Below are positions 11,601 through 23,600 of a stretch of 64,000 bases of DNA, piece by piece. The first letter of the stretch is position 1, and every line of letters starts with the position of its first letter. This DNA is from Aristolochia californica. Lineage: Eukaryota > Streptophyta > Magnoliopsida > Piperales > Aristolochiaceae. The notes under the pieces are model-generated. The model saw only the letters and a list, made by a program, of their open reading frames with translations. It was not told the DNA's origin and searched no databases. The position numbers and the translations under genes are program-made. Location of the stretch: contig JARWKL010000007.1 in the NCBI GenBank assembly GCA_029961685.1, positions 1,818,708 through 1,882,707 of the forward strand, written 5' to 3'.

Positions 11601-13163
11601 AATTTGGAGAAGGAGAAAGAGGTTGGAGAATTAGGGTTGTTGACTTAGTCCAAACCCTCTCCCTTATGCTCTATTTATAAATAATAAAAGTACCAATATT
11701 ACAATTATATCCTTCACCCTGGTAAGAATAAAGAAGAGACAAAAAACATAAACTAATTACATTAATGATACTCCAACATATTCATATCTTTCAACACTCC
11801 TCAAGCTGGGAGGTAATGGCAGTGTTCCTAGTTTGAAACAAATAAAATAGATGTAGTAATAATATCCTCCTCACGGTATCCCAAGGATGAGTATGAAACT
11901 GTACATAGTCTCAAAGGGTGGAAATGGGTGATAAAACATAAGTCAAAACCAACTTCAAATAATTTTAAACAAATATTATGGTGATAGCAATCACTAAAGT
12001 GGGTAATGCTTGTCATTTACAAGACGGCGATAAAAAACCCAAGGGTACCAATAAAAAGTCTCAATGGAGTTAAAAATACCCATATATAAAAAGGATAGTC
12101 TATTATAGGATTTGGTTTTCATGATGCTGGAGAATTTTGCAAGTGTATCTTTTTTTATTGCAGTACATTTGGCAATTTCTCATCCTCTAAGTTCACTATT
12201 TCTATGATTAACTTCTTTTTCAGTTTACTGTTTGTTTTTTTCTCGACAAGGATGAGGTGCAAGCGAGGCAATAAACTTTGTGCCATTTTTCAAGCATCAA
12301 AATACTTCTGTGAAAATACTCGTGTGGAAATAATAACGCTGGAAGGCCACTATGGTGGACATGTTGCTAACGGCTTTAATCAACAAAATTTAGAAGATGA
12401 AGAGTGGATTGCTTTCTGAAGTGGAGGAAATGGGCTTTTGATTTCACGATACTAAATTTGTGACTAATATTCTGAAGTATTTTCACAAGCTTGGTAAAGG
12501 GAAACTATAGGGATTCCCATGTCCACCTCTAAAACTTTCAAGAACTCGCAAGGCTTAAAACATCACTGGTGCTATATGATTGTCTCTTGAGGATTTTTGG
12601 AGTTTGCAAAATGGTGATGAATTATTGGTGCAATTCTCATTCACTGGTTTTTAATTTGCAGTTGGGCGGACGATCAGATGTTGAGAATGAGTGTCTTTGC
12701 AGATTTGTCTTCCCAGAAAGGCCCGGTACCTTGATGAAGTTTTTGAATATCTTCAGCCCACGTTGGAATATCAGTCTCTTCCACTACCGTGCCCAGGTAT
12801 TATCTTGGAAGCCAACTTGTTCTTTTTCTCATCTGTTATGCTTTTCTACATTTTCTCTTTTCATCAATTGTCTGATATATATCTGATAGATACTTCTTGA
12901 GTTTGAGAGCCTGGACCCTTTTCACATGATTACAATGTGTGCTATGAATTCCCGCTACCTTGAGTTAGCAATGATGTTGTTCAACTCGTTATGATTGAAG
13001 TATTTTTCTCTTTCTATGGTAGGGTGATACTGGCGCAAATGTATTGGTGGGTATCCAAGTTCCTGCCTCTGAGATGGATGAGTTCCAAGAGCATGCACGT
13101 AACCTTGGATATGAATATGCCCTTGAGATGAATAATGAAGCTTTCCATCTTTTGATGCGTTGA
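5649..13163 (+). CDS. OMR1: Threonine deaminase (threonine dehydratase), C-terminal exons; 5' part outside window
   Basis: This enzyme converts threonine to 2-oxobutanoate, the first committed step of isoleucine synthesis, in plastids. Three terminal exons are visible: 5649-5766, 12662-12796 and 13023-13163 (TGA 13161-13163). All have GT-AG borders and consistent phases, and give about 120 residues. Exon one reads [20 protein letters not shown] and then [19 protein letters not shown]. The next two give [28 protein letters not shown] and [11 protein letters not shown]. These match the plant threonine deaminase ACT-like regulatory region, which binds isoleucine and valine. The catalytic PLP domain lies upstream of the window. 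Introns of 6.9 kb and over 5.6 kb are filled with retroelements. The exons seen are undamaged; whether the whole gene works cannot be judged here. Confidence 0.9.
6400..9830 (-). mobile_element. Gypsy-type LTR retrotransposon relic with gag fragment
   Basis: On the - strand, about 9003-8785 reads a gag segment with [20 protein letters not shown] and [16 protein letters not shown]. This resembles the Ty3/Gypsy gag motif in which W, QYF, E-K-V-LASF and LEGEA are conserved. Two segments, about 6530-6730 and 9510-9680, are clearly related to each other (shared CTCTAAGGAAT, TTGAATTTTCA and AGAGAAGCAATGG-type blocks) and look like remains of the two LTRs. A further related block at 7730-7800 matches 9420-9500, so the region has been rearranged. 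No protease, reverse transcriptase or integrase could be read. Exact ends are uncertain. Confidence 0.55.
8141..8353. repeat. Two-copy tandem duplication of about 106 bp in the Gypsy relic
   Basis: Copies at about 8141-8244 and 8245-8353 both run from TTCGGCTTTGAATG through ACATCAGCTTCCTCTT and ATATAGAGCTTGAAT to GTGACTGGAAAGAAATTTTC, with a few substitutions and small indels. Confidence 0.75.
9831..10854 (-). mobile_element. Copia relic: 3' LTR and RNase H end
   Basis: The - strand reads reverse transcriptase/RNase H sequence from about 10854 to 10239, including [49 protein letters not shown] and [17 protein letters not shown], all typical of Copia RNase H. A polypurine tract (complement of CTCCCCCTCAAGC, about 10176-10189) and a 3' LTR of about 347 bp (9831-10177) follow. 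In-frame stops occur near 10620, so it is inactive. The 5' portion is cut off by the + strand LTR starting at 10855. Confidence 0.8.
10855..11275 (+). repeat. LTR with adjacent primer-binding site (no internal genes)
   Basis: It starts TGTTGGAAGATAACCC and ends ...CTAAATTCAATA. A PBS-like TGGTATCAGGGC follows at 11276-11287 (one mismatch to the common tRNA-Met PBS). A TATA-like CTATAAATAG lies at about 11041 and a long CT-rich tract at 11090-11240. The internal region is lost within about 200 bases, so this is a truncated 5' LTR end. It interrupts the Copia relic to its left. Confidence 0.7.
11488..11796 (-). repeat. 3' LTR (family B) in - orientation with polypurine tract
   Basis: On the - strand the LTR starts TGTTGAAAGATATG at 11796. 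It is preceded by a purine-rich tract (complement of CTCCTCAAGCTGGGAGG, 11797-11813). It shares the GTTGACTTAGTCCAAACCCT and AGAGTAAAGAAGAGA-type blocks with the LTR at 30327-30569, so both belong to one family. The right end is sharp; the left end (11488 or about 11499) is approximate. Confidence 0.65.
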
Positions 13164-13980
13164 GTAAGAAGTGGGTAATCGAATCATTATCGCAGACAGT
13201 AACGGAGTTGAACAGGTCTGTGGTGGCCTCTCTTGGTTTTGAAGCCATGTTCAGTATTGGCCTTGGCCTGGATCTTCTGAAGCATTGTAGTACATCCTTA
13301 GTTTATCGCCCTCGGTTTTTTTCTTCTGGTTTAACTCTTCATCTGGTGAAAATCTTGTCTTATTTTATTTTAGGTTTGAAACCTGTCTTCTAAATAATTT
13401 TGGTTGACAATTACTCAACCAAACCAAATAGCAAATAATTTATAATTAGTATATATATCTTTAAGAATTATTTTGTCAACTTTGTGAAATGGATTCTGGC
13501 ATCGAATCATCAACTAATACCCTTTGGCATGATTCTGGTCATAAAATCGAGTTGTTTTTATCCTGAAGAATGAAGAAATGAGAGCCTGAGTCCTCATTGA
13601 TTGCAAAAGCACGTTGGCTACGATCTACAGACATTTTTGAGAATGTTTCATAGGAATTCAAAAGATTTTTTACAGAGTTTTAAATGTTATTCTTCTCAAC
13701 AAAATTGAGCCCAATTTATAATTGCTCCAATCTGTATAAAATGGATTACATATACCCAATCAGATCTACAGCATTCATAAAAGCCTATTCATAACAGTAT
13801 TTGGATCAATTCTTTTATGGTTTTATGCAAATCATATGATTCCCAATCTAACATTTTATTTTTATACTTCATACATAAAAAAAAATTGATCAAGGAGAAA
13901 ATTGTTTAAAATATATATATGCGACATCCAGTAAATAAATCGACTTGTTCAATTCATTAACAAGAGTGATTCTTCAGCTG
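13164..13980. other. Threonine deaminase 3' UTR and intergenic spacer
   Basis: The first 200-250 bases after the stop are probably 3' UTR. The remainder up to the convergent TOL gene is AT-rich. I see no gene, RNA or repeat in it. The two genes converge, with about 0.9 kb between stop codon and gap. Confidence 0.5.
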
Positions 13981-13989
13981 ACAATTGGA

Positions 13990-16900
13990 ACAGATAATGA
14001 AATCGTCGATGGAACCAAAACTATAATACATTAAAAAAAGCTGCACATCCAGGTGATGAATACATCTCCCTCCAACCAGTACTACCATGGAGGCATCCNN
14101 NNNNNNNNNNNNNNNNNNNNNNNNNNNNNNNNNNNNNNNNNNNNNNNNNNNNNNNNNNNNNNNNNNNNNNNNNNNNNNNNNNNNNNNNNNNNNNNNNNGC
14201 TAGTTCAGAGAAATCATCTTCAGACTCATCGTCCTCATGGTTAACATTAAGAAGAGGTGGCATATTTGAACTTTCTGTTTTTGCACCTAAATTACCAACA
14301 GCAGTGGAAGGTAGTTTTCCTTTTGATAAGTCATCATATTTGCAGAGCACCTGCTGCAAGTCATCATTCAATGTTAGACCTTGACAAAGAAGTTCCTCAT
14401 TCCTGCAGGGCAATTAAATGGGTTTAAGTTAGCTTAAAGGTGAGAACCAATAGAATCAAATAGATAAATTAGTTAACAAGGGGATTCACCAATTCCTCGT
14501 ACACATACGTTGTATTATTCACAAGAAGCATGACACGCTTTTGGTAAGACTGACATTGGTCAACAAGATCCACAATTACTTCTTGCTTTACACCCTGCAC
14601 AAGAAAGCAGAAAATGAAGCACAAGAATAAGCAACTTCATGCAGATTTTCTCTTCCATTCTAAGGGGTCCGTTTGGAACCCCTAGAAAAGAAAAGAAAAG
14701 ATCAGAAATGAGAATTTGACCATTATTATTCCCAAAAAATAGTTAAAAGAAATGAGAGAATGATTAAATTTTCCTTTTCACTAACTAATTTTTGGGAATA
14801 ATAATGGTCAAATTCTCATTTTCTTTTCCATGGGGTTCCAAGCAGACCCTAGGTGTTTCCATCCCATACAACTTTTAATGGAACATACAATACATTTTGT
14901 ATGTCTCCTTTACTTTTATAAAATTTGGCTCCATCTGTCCTGAAGCCTTCCACATTTCCTTTCTTCTTTTTATAAAATCATTTTTCTATTTTAAAGAAGA
15001 AAAAAAGAAAAACAGCAACGATCAAATTTTACAGTGAAAACTAAGATCATATAAAAATTTCTCAATTACATTTCAGTGAAAAATTAAAAGTGCTAGTCTC
15101 AATAACAAGCCCTTCTAAAAGGGAATTGAACACCCCAGCATCCTCTCACGACCAAATCCATTAGATGCACTATTAGTTCATACAGATATAAAGCAAACGA
15201 CTAATAAAGGAGATAAAAAAAATATCAGTATGAGAAACTAAAGGCAAGTGAAATATCCTTGAATAAATTCCTCGCCAACATGGCTATAGTTACGAAGTTT
15301 AAGTAAAATAGTTTGAGATTATGAACTCCATAATCAAAAATTTTACTCAAGGCAATATAGCAACACTGTATTAGATATTACATTGCATCTCTTCCTTTAC
15401 TCTCCTCTGTTTTGCTGCATTGTATCTCCTCATGCCAACAACTATGCTCGCACCAAGAGTAACAAAAGTTGAATTCCACATGGGAGGAGTTTTAACACCT
15501 ATTTTATCAATTAACATAAACCTAGGGCATTGACAAGGTTATGTTCAAATGTCATTTCATGGAACAAATATTCTTTAGTCCATACACATTCTTCTTAAGT
15601 TTAAATCAATTTTTGAAAGATTATCACCTCTATGTATACACACTCATCTAGTGCTTCTAATCAACTTATGAAAGATAATCACCTCTGGACTGTGAGGGTC
15701 CAATGCGCTTAGCATTTCCATTAAAACATCTGCAATTCCACGGGCAGTTTGAATTTCCTCTACACTGCACTAGACACGCTTGTCAACTGAGGCAAATATA
15801 AAGCGAGAGTAGCTACAAGAATAGAAAATGTTTACACGCTAAGCATACAGAAAATGCATATGTACTGCTTAGAATAGAAAAGCACCTAAGAGCAGAAGCA
15901 TCAGATTGGAGAGAGGCTTCCAGAGCAGGTTCACCATAGATGGAAACATCAGAATGGTGTGTGATTGTTTGAGATTGAGCAGGAGTAAACAAAGGTACAC
16001 TATTCTCTCCACGGGGTGGATATTCTACTCCAGCATTCTGACAATTACATCAGAAATAAATTTATGTAAGGCTGACATTAAATGAAATCCAAAACTTGAA
16101 AAAATTACAAAAATAATAATAAACATATACCAGGCTATGCTTGCAAGGTATGCAAAATCTCAAGAAAAAAAAAAAAACAAAAAAAAATAATAAGTAAGAC
16201 AGAACTCTATTGACCAACAAATCACTGGAACTGAACAAAGTGACTTAACGAGAATGAGGTAAAAAGCTGAAAAAGCAAAATCCATCACAAAAAAGGGATA
16301 TTTTTGTTCTCATGACAAGAATCTCCTATTACAGAGCAGAGGATCAGAGTTAATAAATCTGATATTCAGACAATCCAATTTTTAATGCACATAGCACGGA
16401 AGAAAATGTAAGTTTACTTCATAAATCTAGGATAAGAAAATAAGAAATACGAACAGTATAATATGGCCCAAAAACCAAGAAAAAGAGAAGCACAAACAAG
16501 CGTAGCAAAGTTCAAATGTTCACCTTCAGCTCTTTATAGGCGGCATAGTACTGGGGATACCTCCCATTGGGACCTCCAAATGCCTCTTGCCAGGTATCTA
16601 GTAGAGTCAATATTTTTTCTCTCACATTTAAATCAGGCTGCACATCATAAATTTTAAGAAATTATAGAACAGCACAGATTTGATAACTAGAACTATAAGA
16701 AACATTGTAGATGTAGATGAAATTGCAAATACTAAAGAACTGAAAAATCAAAATCAGACAGAAACCTCTTCTAACCAAAAAATTGGGAAGAATCAAAATT
16801 GAATCAACCTGCCTCTTCCTCAGCCATTTGGAATAAAGCGACTCCCAGTAAAATGCTAATAACCTTTTCCTTTGTATTCATTACTCTCATGTCATCAACA

Positions 16901-19900
16901 GCGTCACCAGAGCTTTATCCCAACCATGTTAGAATTAGCTAGATAAATCCTTTGCAATGCTAGTGGGCCTGACCAAATCTGTCCTGACTCTCATTCATGT
17001 CATATTTAGCTTCCTCCATTTCTATCTAGCATTTCAACTAACTTGATACCACTTGATATGTGCAAAACACAACCATTTCAAACAACACGACCTCATGTTA
17101 ACACCTAGTATAGGTACTTACTCTGCTATGTACAATTTGTTCTTACTCTGCGTCAAATACCAATCTCAATTGTAACACCAATACCACCAGCCCAACTTTT
17201 GTAACTGCTGCTTTATCATTTGGCAACACTCAGCTCCATAAATCAAGGGTTTTCTGACAGCTGCTTGTGAAATCATGCCTCAACCCAATTTGTTACACAC
17301 CTATTACATAACACCCCAAACACTATTCTCCACTTCAACTACTAGGCGTTATGTTCTACATCCTCCATTTCCCCTTCCATAAGAATCAAGGCAAGGAGAG
17401 GGAAAGAGTGTCGACAATAACTTGGCGTCAATCTGCACCAAAGACACCTTTTTCTCGAATTCATTTGGGAAAGAACCTCTTGAATTTCACAATAAAATGA
17501 CTGCTCGTGTTATCAGTCTTGGATTGGTTCATCATGGAAACCTTCATCAAGTCTTATGTATCTCTCCACATTTCCAGCTTCCTTATTGTTCTATGGAAAT
17601 TGGAGGACTATATCCTGAAAAGTTGGAAGATTAAAGAGAAATAAGACGGAAAAAGAAGGAATATGAAAGAAGCTGTGTTGTGCAGCCTGCTCGTTAGGGG
17701 ATAAGGATCAACCCCTAATCCTTTTATTAAACTCATTTAAGTGAATAAAATAAAAATGGACCAAAATGCCCCTTTATAAGTGAACATCTGCAGCAACATA
17801 CAAAGTGGCAAAAAATAAAAGAAAAATTACAACTTTGCCAATTCTAACATATATTGATTTTTGAATAATCTTAACTTCCATAAATCTGAATTAACCACCT
17901 ATAAAATGATTGAAATATACCTGACTTCTAATACTCCCCTCAAGTAACCCCAGTTTGGTACAAAATTTATTGATTTTTTTTTCTAGGAGCTTTTGTGAAT
18001 AGATCACCAATCTGTTCTATGGTCCTGACATTTACCTTCCCACTGATCACTGTAACTCATACAAAGTGAAGATCAACCACTATAGGCTTGGTTTTTTCAT
18101 GAACACAGGATTACTTGCAATAAAGATTGCCACTTGATTGTCACATTTCAACACCATTGGATTTTCAAAAGCAAGTGTAAACTCTTTTAAAGTCAATTTT
18201 ATTCACATAAGCTCACTCGATGTGTAGCACAATACTCAGCCTCAGCACTTGAACAAACTACAACATTCTGCTTTTTGCTCTTCCAACTGATGAGATTTCC
18301 TCCCACAAACACAAAACCATATACCAGATTTTACTGTCCATTTTTTAACCAGTATAGTCTACATCTGAGTATCCTTCAACCTTTAGGTGGTCAGAGGGTG
18401 TATAATAAAACCATTTGCCAAGAGCTCCTTTCAAACAACGTAGAATCTCCTACGCTACCTCAAGATAAACTTTGAAAGGATTTTCCATGAATTGACTTAC
18501 TAAACGTATTGAATGAAATATCAAGCCTTGTCTATACACCCAATCTCCAGTACATGATCCTCTCCCTTAGCAAGGTTCATCAAACAAATTTTGGCTCTTT
18601 ACTAGTTTAGCTCCTCATAATCCATAATAATGCAACATATCCATAACATAATTTTTTCACGACAATACCACACCTTTCATACTCTTGGCTACCTCAATTC
18701 CCAGAAAATATTTCAACGAACCAAGATCTTTGATTTGAAAATGTTTTCCCAGATATACCGTCACTTCTTCAACTCCCTAAATGTCAATTCCAGATAACAA
18801 GATATCATCTACATACTCAACAAGTACCATAATACCAGATGTTCGATGTAAAACAAACAATGAATGATCACAATGACTCCTCACAAAACCAATGGTGGTA
18901 ACAACTTCACTGGATATATCAAACAAGTCCCCGGACTTTGTTTCAAATCATAAATAGATTTGTGTAATTTGCATACCTTCACATTCTCCTCCTAAGCAAT
19001 ATGCCCAAGAGGTTGTTCCATATAAATTTTTTTTTGCAAATGCAAATCACCATATAAGAAAGCATTTTTAACGTTTATTGACTGCAACAGAAATTAAAAT
19101 ACGAACTATACTCATGCGAGACACTCGAGAAAGTGTGCCAAAAACATCCACTCCATAAGTTTGGGTGTAAGTCTTTGCCAACAATCATGCCATATACTGC
19201 TAAGCCATTCCATCAACATTTTATTTAATTATATACATCCAATGACAACCTACGCAGCCGCATCTACAGGAGAGTCAACCTAAGTTCAAGTCCTCCAAGT
19301 CGTAGTGCATCCATTCATCAGCTATTGCTTTCTTCCACTCAAGTAAACACAAGGCATCCTACACTTTAGTGAGGATGGTAACAATAGATAAGGGACAGCA
19401 AATGACCAAATTTGAGGTGACAAACCATGAAAAGAGACATATTCAAAGATAGAATGTAGTGTACCTTTCCTTTTGGGAAGATCCAAATCATCAAAGATAG
19501 GAGTAACAGGTTAAGAGGAAGATGGTCCAAGCACGACAATTGCGACTAAGTCATGCACCTGATGTCGTAACCCACTGCTGGACTGCAACATGTGCACCTT
19601 TCTGCGTTGATGCACTTGCAATGGTTTATTTGGAGGTGAAGTGGGAGTTAAGATAGGACTATCCATAATTGGGAGAGGTAAAGGAGACTCAAGAGACACG
19701 ACAACAGTAGACGGAGACTCCAAAGAGGTAGAGAAATAAGGTGTACTTTCAAAAAATGTAACATCTATTGAAATTTAGATCTTCTTTTTCCTAAGACCAT
19801 AATCTTTATATCCTTTCTAAGTATGGGGATAACCAAGAAAAAGACACTGAATAGCAGGAGGTGATAACTTATCCTTACATGGACTGATTGAGTGAACCAA

Positions 19901-20545
19901 ACACCCGAGGTATGACTTCAAACAATGAAAAATTAGGGTTGAACACTTGCATGGTTAATTTTCTCCCCAAAACCAACGAGGGTATTATATTAATTAAGTA
20001 AAAAGATATGGGGAACAAATCTCCTATGACAAGGTTTGGTTAGAGGACCCACTTCTTGCAACAAAATCAACTGAGTGATTGATTTCCTTTGGGAATGTGG
20101 GCCTGTGCAACTATCTGATGAGGAGCACAGTTGAAAATTTCTTCCACCAAATCTAGCTATTTCGGTTGATACAATAGCAACTCCAAACAACATACACCAA
20201 GACACTCTTTCCTCTATCATTACCGTTATCATAACTAACAGTTTCATCCAATCATGTGGGTCTCGGCCACATAAATCCTCCACCCCTACTCTTCAACGCA
20301 GTATAACCCTCTTCATGTCTTGTCTCACAACCTTTCAATCCATGTTATGTGGCCTTTCTCCATTTGTTATCTCCGCTAGGCACAAACACTTTAGCAGGCC
20401 TCCTATAAACACAAAGAATATGAATTGATATGCACATTTTCTTGTCACTCATGTCACTCCTAAATGTTCTGATGCTTTTCTTTCTATTAGCAATCGTTCA
20501 TCTCAACACTCTCATTTCTGAAGCATACAACTAGCAGATAACAGT

Positions 20546-20611
<66 letters not shown>

Positions 20612-23600
20612 AACGAGTCCAAAAATTATGAAAATTGGACCATAGGCATTTCTAAACTTCCTGAAACTAATGATACTCTTCTAGATACAATCTGAATATT
20701 TTGAAATGACCAACATACCCTTCCAATACATTTAACAATATGCTCACTGTGAAATTGCGAAACATATACATATACATATGTGTATATATACATATATATA
20801 TAGAGAGAGAGAGAGAGAGAATTTGTAAATGCTAATATCTACCTAGCCCATCCAAATTTATTCAACGAGTGGCATCCTCCTTTATCTCACCATCCATTTG
20901 CATAATGGATTGGATAATCCATGAATCACAGAGAAAATATGGTCTTGAAGCTGATGCTTGTTGTAAGTCTAAAATGATAGGAAGAAAAATGTTTTGTTTG
21001 GCATTACTTAAGGCACAATCTGATATTTGCCCTATTAGAATACTCTTTTTCCATAACGCAGGCTCAAAATCTCAAATTAACTTACATGCTAGGTCTAAAT
21101 TAACAAGGACATTTGCAGATTTTTATTCATCTCCAGTGTTTCTTCCTACACCGTTCTGCCTATATCATCTTGTTGAAGTTATGTAATATATCAAAAATGA
21201 GTTTTTTTAATGTTTGCATTTTAAAATTTTCAAAAACGCTCAAGCAACTCTCTAAATTCCATCATTGGAACTTCAGTACTTATATATCTCTTTGCATAAC
21301 ATTTTAACAACAAAATGAAAGGCTATGAAATATTTAAATTGGTTTATTTGATAGTAAGTACTTGCAACATATTCCTAATTGTCTTCCTCATCAAGTTTTT
21401 CCAGCTATAAATATATTATATTCACAAACCTGCTAATCATTCATGTTTTTTAATGAAGGATAGAACAGACAAAATAGATATCATACAAATATAGGATGAA
21501 GGAAAAAGTGGTGTAAAACAGATGTAAGAAAATATATTCATTCCTATAGGAAGAAAAGGGGGCATCTACCTTCCTGACTTTCTTTTAAGAAAATATATCT
21601 ACTTTCATGACTTGTCCATTTCTCTTTGGGCCTAGTAAAAATTACCACCTAGGACACTCTAAGTCATGGCCAATTCCATTCTAAGTCAGTACTACCAAAT
21701 TTCTTTTCTCAATGCAGAAGTAGATTCATTCTTATGCATTCCTAAAAGACATTCTGATGCAATATACATGAAAAAATTAGATACATGCAGTATAATTTAA
21801 CAATGATCAATTAAGACAGCACATTTGTACCTTTTTCTTCACAATTTTCACCATTTCATGTAAGATATCACGTTCAACAATCTGAAGGTACACATTCTCC
21901 CCACAGTTTTTGCTGAGTGTCTCCAACACCTACAATCGTGACATACCTGTTGTATGAGACAACCTGCATGGTGCAGTGTGTACAATAGAAAAACAGCAGG
22001 TAATTGTCCTTACACAAAGAGTAGGCATTAGGGAACATGATTACCTTCTCAAATACAAGACAGCGTTTACGTGAATAAGAAAACTTAGCTCCTAACCATT
22101 TAGATTTTATAAGAAACACTCATTACTCAAGAGTTTTAAGACCTTCTATGAAATGCCACAATGACCACAAATTTCAATAGTACAACAACAACCACTCCCA
22201 AGCTCAAGTAAAACAATGGTTGTAGCTGACCTAATGTAGTTGAGTCAAAGCCTTCCAAGATGACTATAGGTCAATTATTTTGAGTTGGAACCAAAAAGAT
22301 GCTCAATTTGCAGATTAACGAAAAATGTTAACAATTGAGAATTTTTCTGCGAGTTAACTAGATGAAATGATAGTACAAAATATGGAGACTTTTTGTTGAA
22401 AAATACCCAAAGGTTAACATGGAATATTATTTTCCAATGTCAAGAAATGAAAGGTTACTGGCAACAGTTGAAGCACCTAGGTGCTTGCTTGTCTAACTCA
22501 GCAAGCTGTCTGGCATCTTGGCTTAGTAGTCACAATTCTCTACATCCTACTACCTGTGACGGTACTTCACACATGCAATCATTAATCTTGCATTGGAAAT
22601 GCCAACAAACTCAGTTGATAGTTTTGACTCAGTCAAGAGGCAAGTTATGCCTAGACAATAATTATCAAATTGAACTATCCTTGTTTATTTGTTTCTGAGC
22701 TTTAGGATTTCCAACCAGCTTCTTTCATTCACAGCCACATTTTCCAGTCAGATCCAGCTTCAATTTTCTTCCTTCTTCTTGTTCTTCCATCCAGAAACTG
22801 TACCACTGATTTTTTCCAGATACCGCAAGGGAGGTGGTAAGTCATGTGGAAATCGTCAAGAGAATTTCTTTACACTTGTTTGCAGGCAAATTCGAAAAAA
22901 ATGTTCAGCCTTAATCAGATACAATCAATAATCAGATCTCAAACTCAATAAATAAATAATCCCAGATTAAATTATGTACTACTCATTTTTTTTAAGTAGT
23001 AAAAGAAGCTAATGCACACAATTCATGTCAGCCTCAATTCAACCATACAAATCCCAATATTTTTCAGTAAAAGAGAGCAAACTAAGAGGCTACCCCGGGA
23101 GAGTTGGTGGGAACACCAGTATACCACCAATCACCCGAGTTTATACTCGGAGGCATAGGGCCCACCAGGACCCACCACCTTGTGGTTGGGTGATTATGTA
23201 TTTATGTAATTTTTATTTATTTATTTTTATCTTCCTGATTTTACGAGATTTATCAGTTAGTGAATTTATCTCTTTTTGAATTTTAAATTTCAATTTCTCT
23301 TTTATTAATGGATTGTAATTGGATTGGTGATTATTGAAGACGAATTAAGATTTTCTCTTTGCTTCTTCTCTTCCCGTTCTTCCACTTCCTCTCTATTATT
23401 CTCTTTCTTCTCTTCTTCTTCTCAATGCCCCTTTTCCCTTTCTGTTTCTATTACTTCCTACTCCAAACGCCACGTTCGGAACCAGAAAATTAAAGGATGT
23501 ACCTTGTCCCACATCACACTAATCCTTCCAATAATGCATCAAACCCTTCATCTGAAATTTTTGAAATTTTCGATGCAAAACATGCAATATTGTATATCAT

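Larger units (their letters stand above)
5767..12661 (+). other. 6.9 kb threonine deaminase intron packed with retroelement relics
   Basis: The donor is GTAATT after ...CGACATCTA and the acceptor is TTTGCAG before TTGGGCGGA. Contents in order: unassigned sequence (5767-6400), Gypsy-like relic (about 6400-9830), Copia 3' LTR with RNase H (9831-10854), an LTR with PBS on + (10855-11287), and a - strand LTR with adjoining internal sequence (about 11488-12090). An open stretch at 12204-12419 encodes about 70 residues containing [21 protein letters not shown] do not recognise it and do not call it a gene. Confidence 0.7.
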
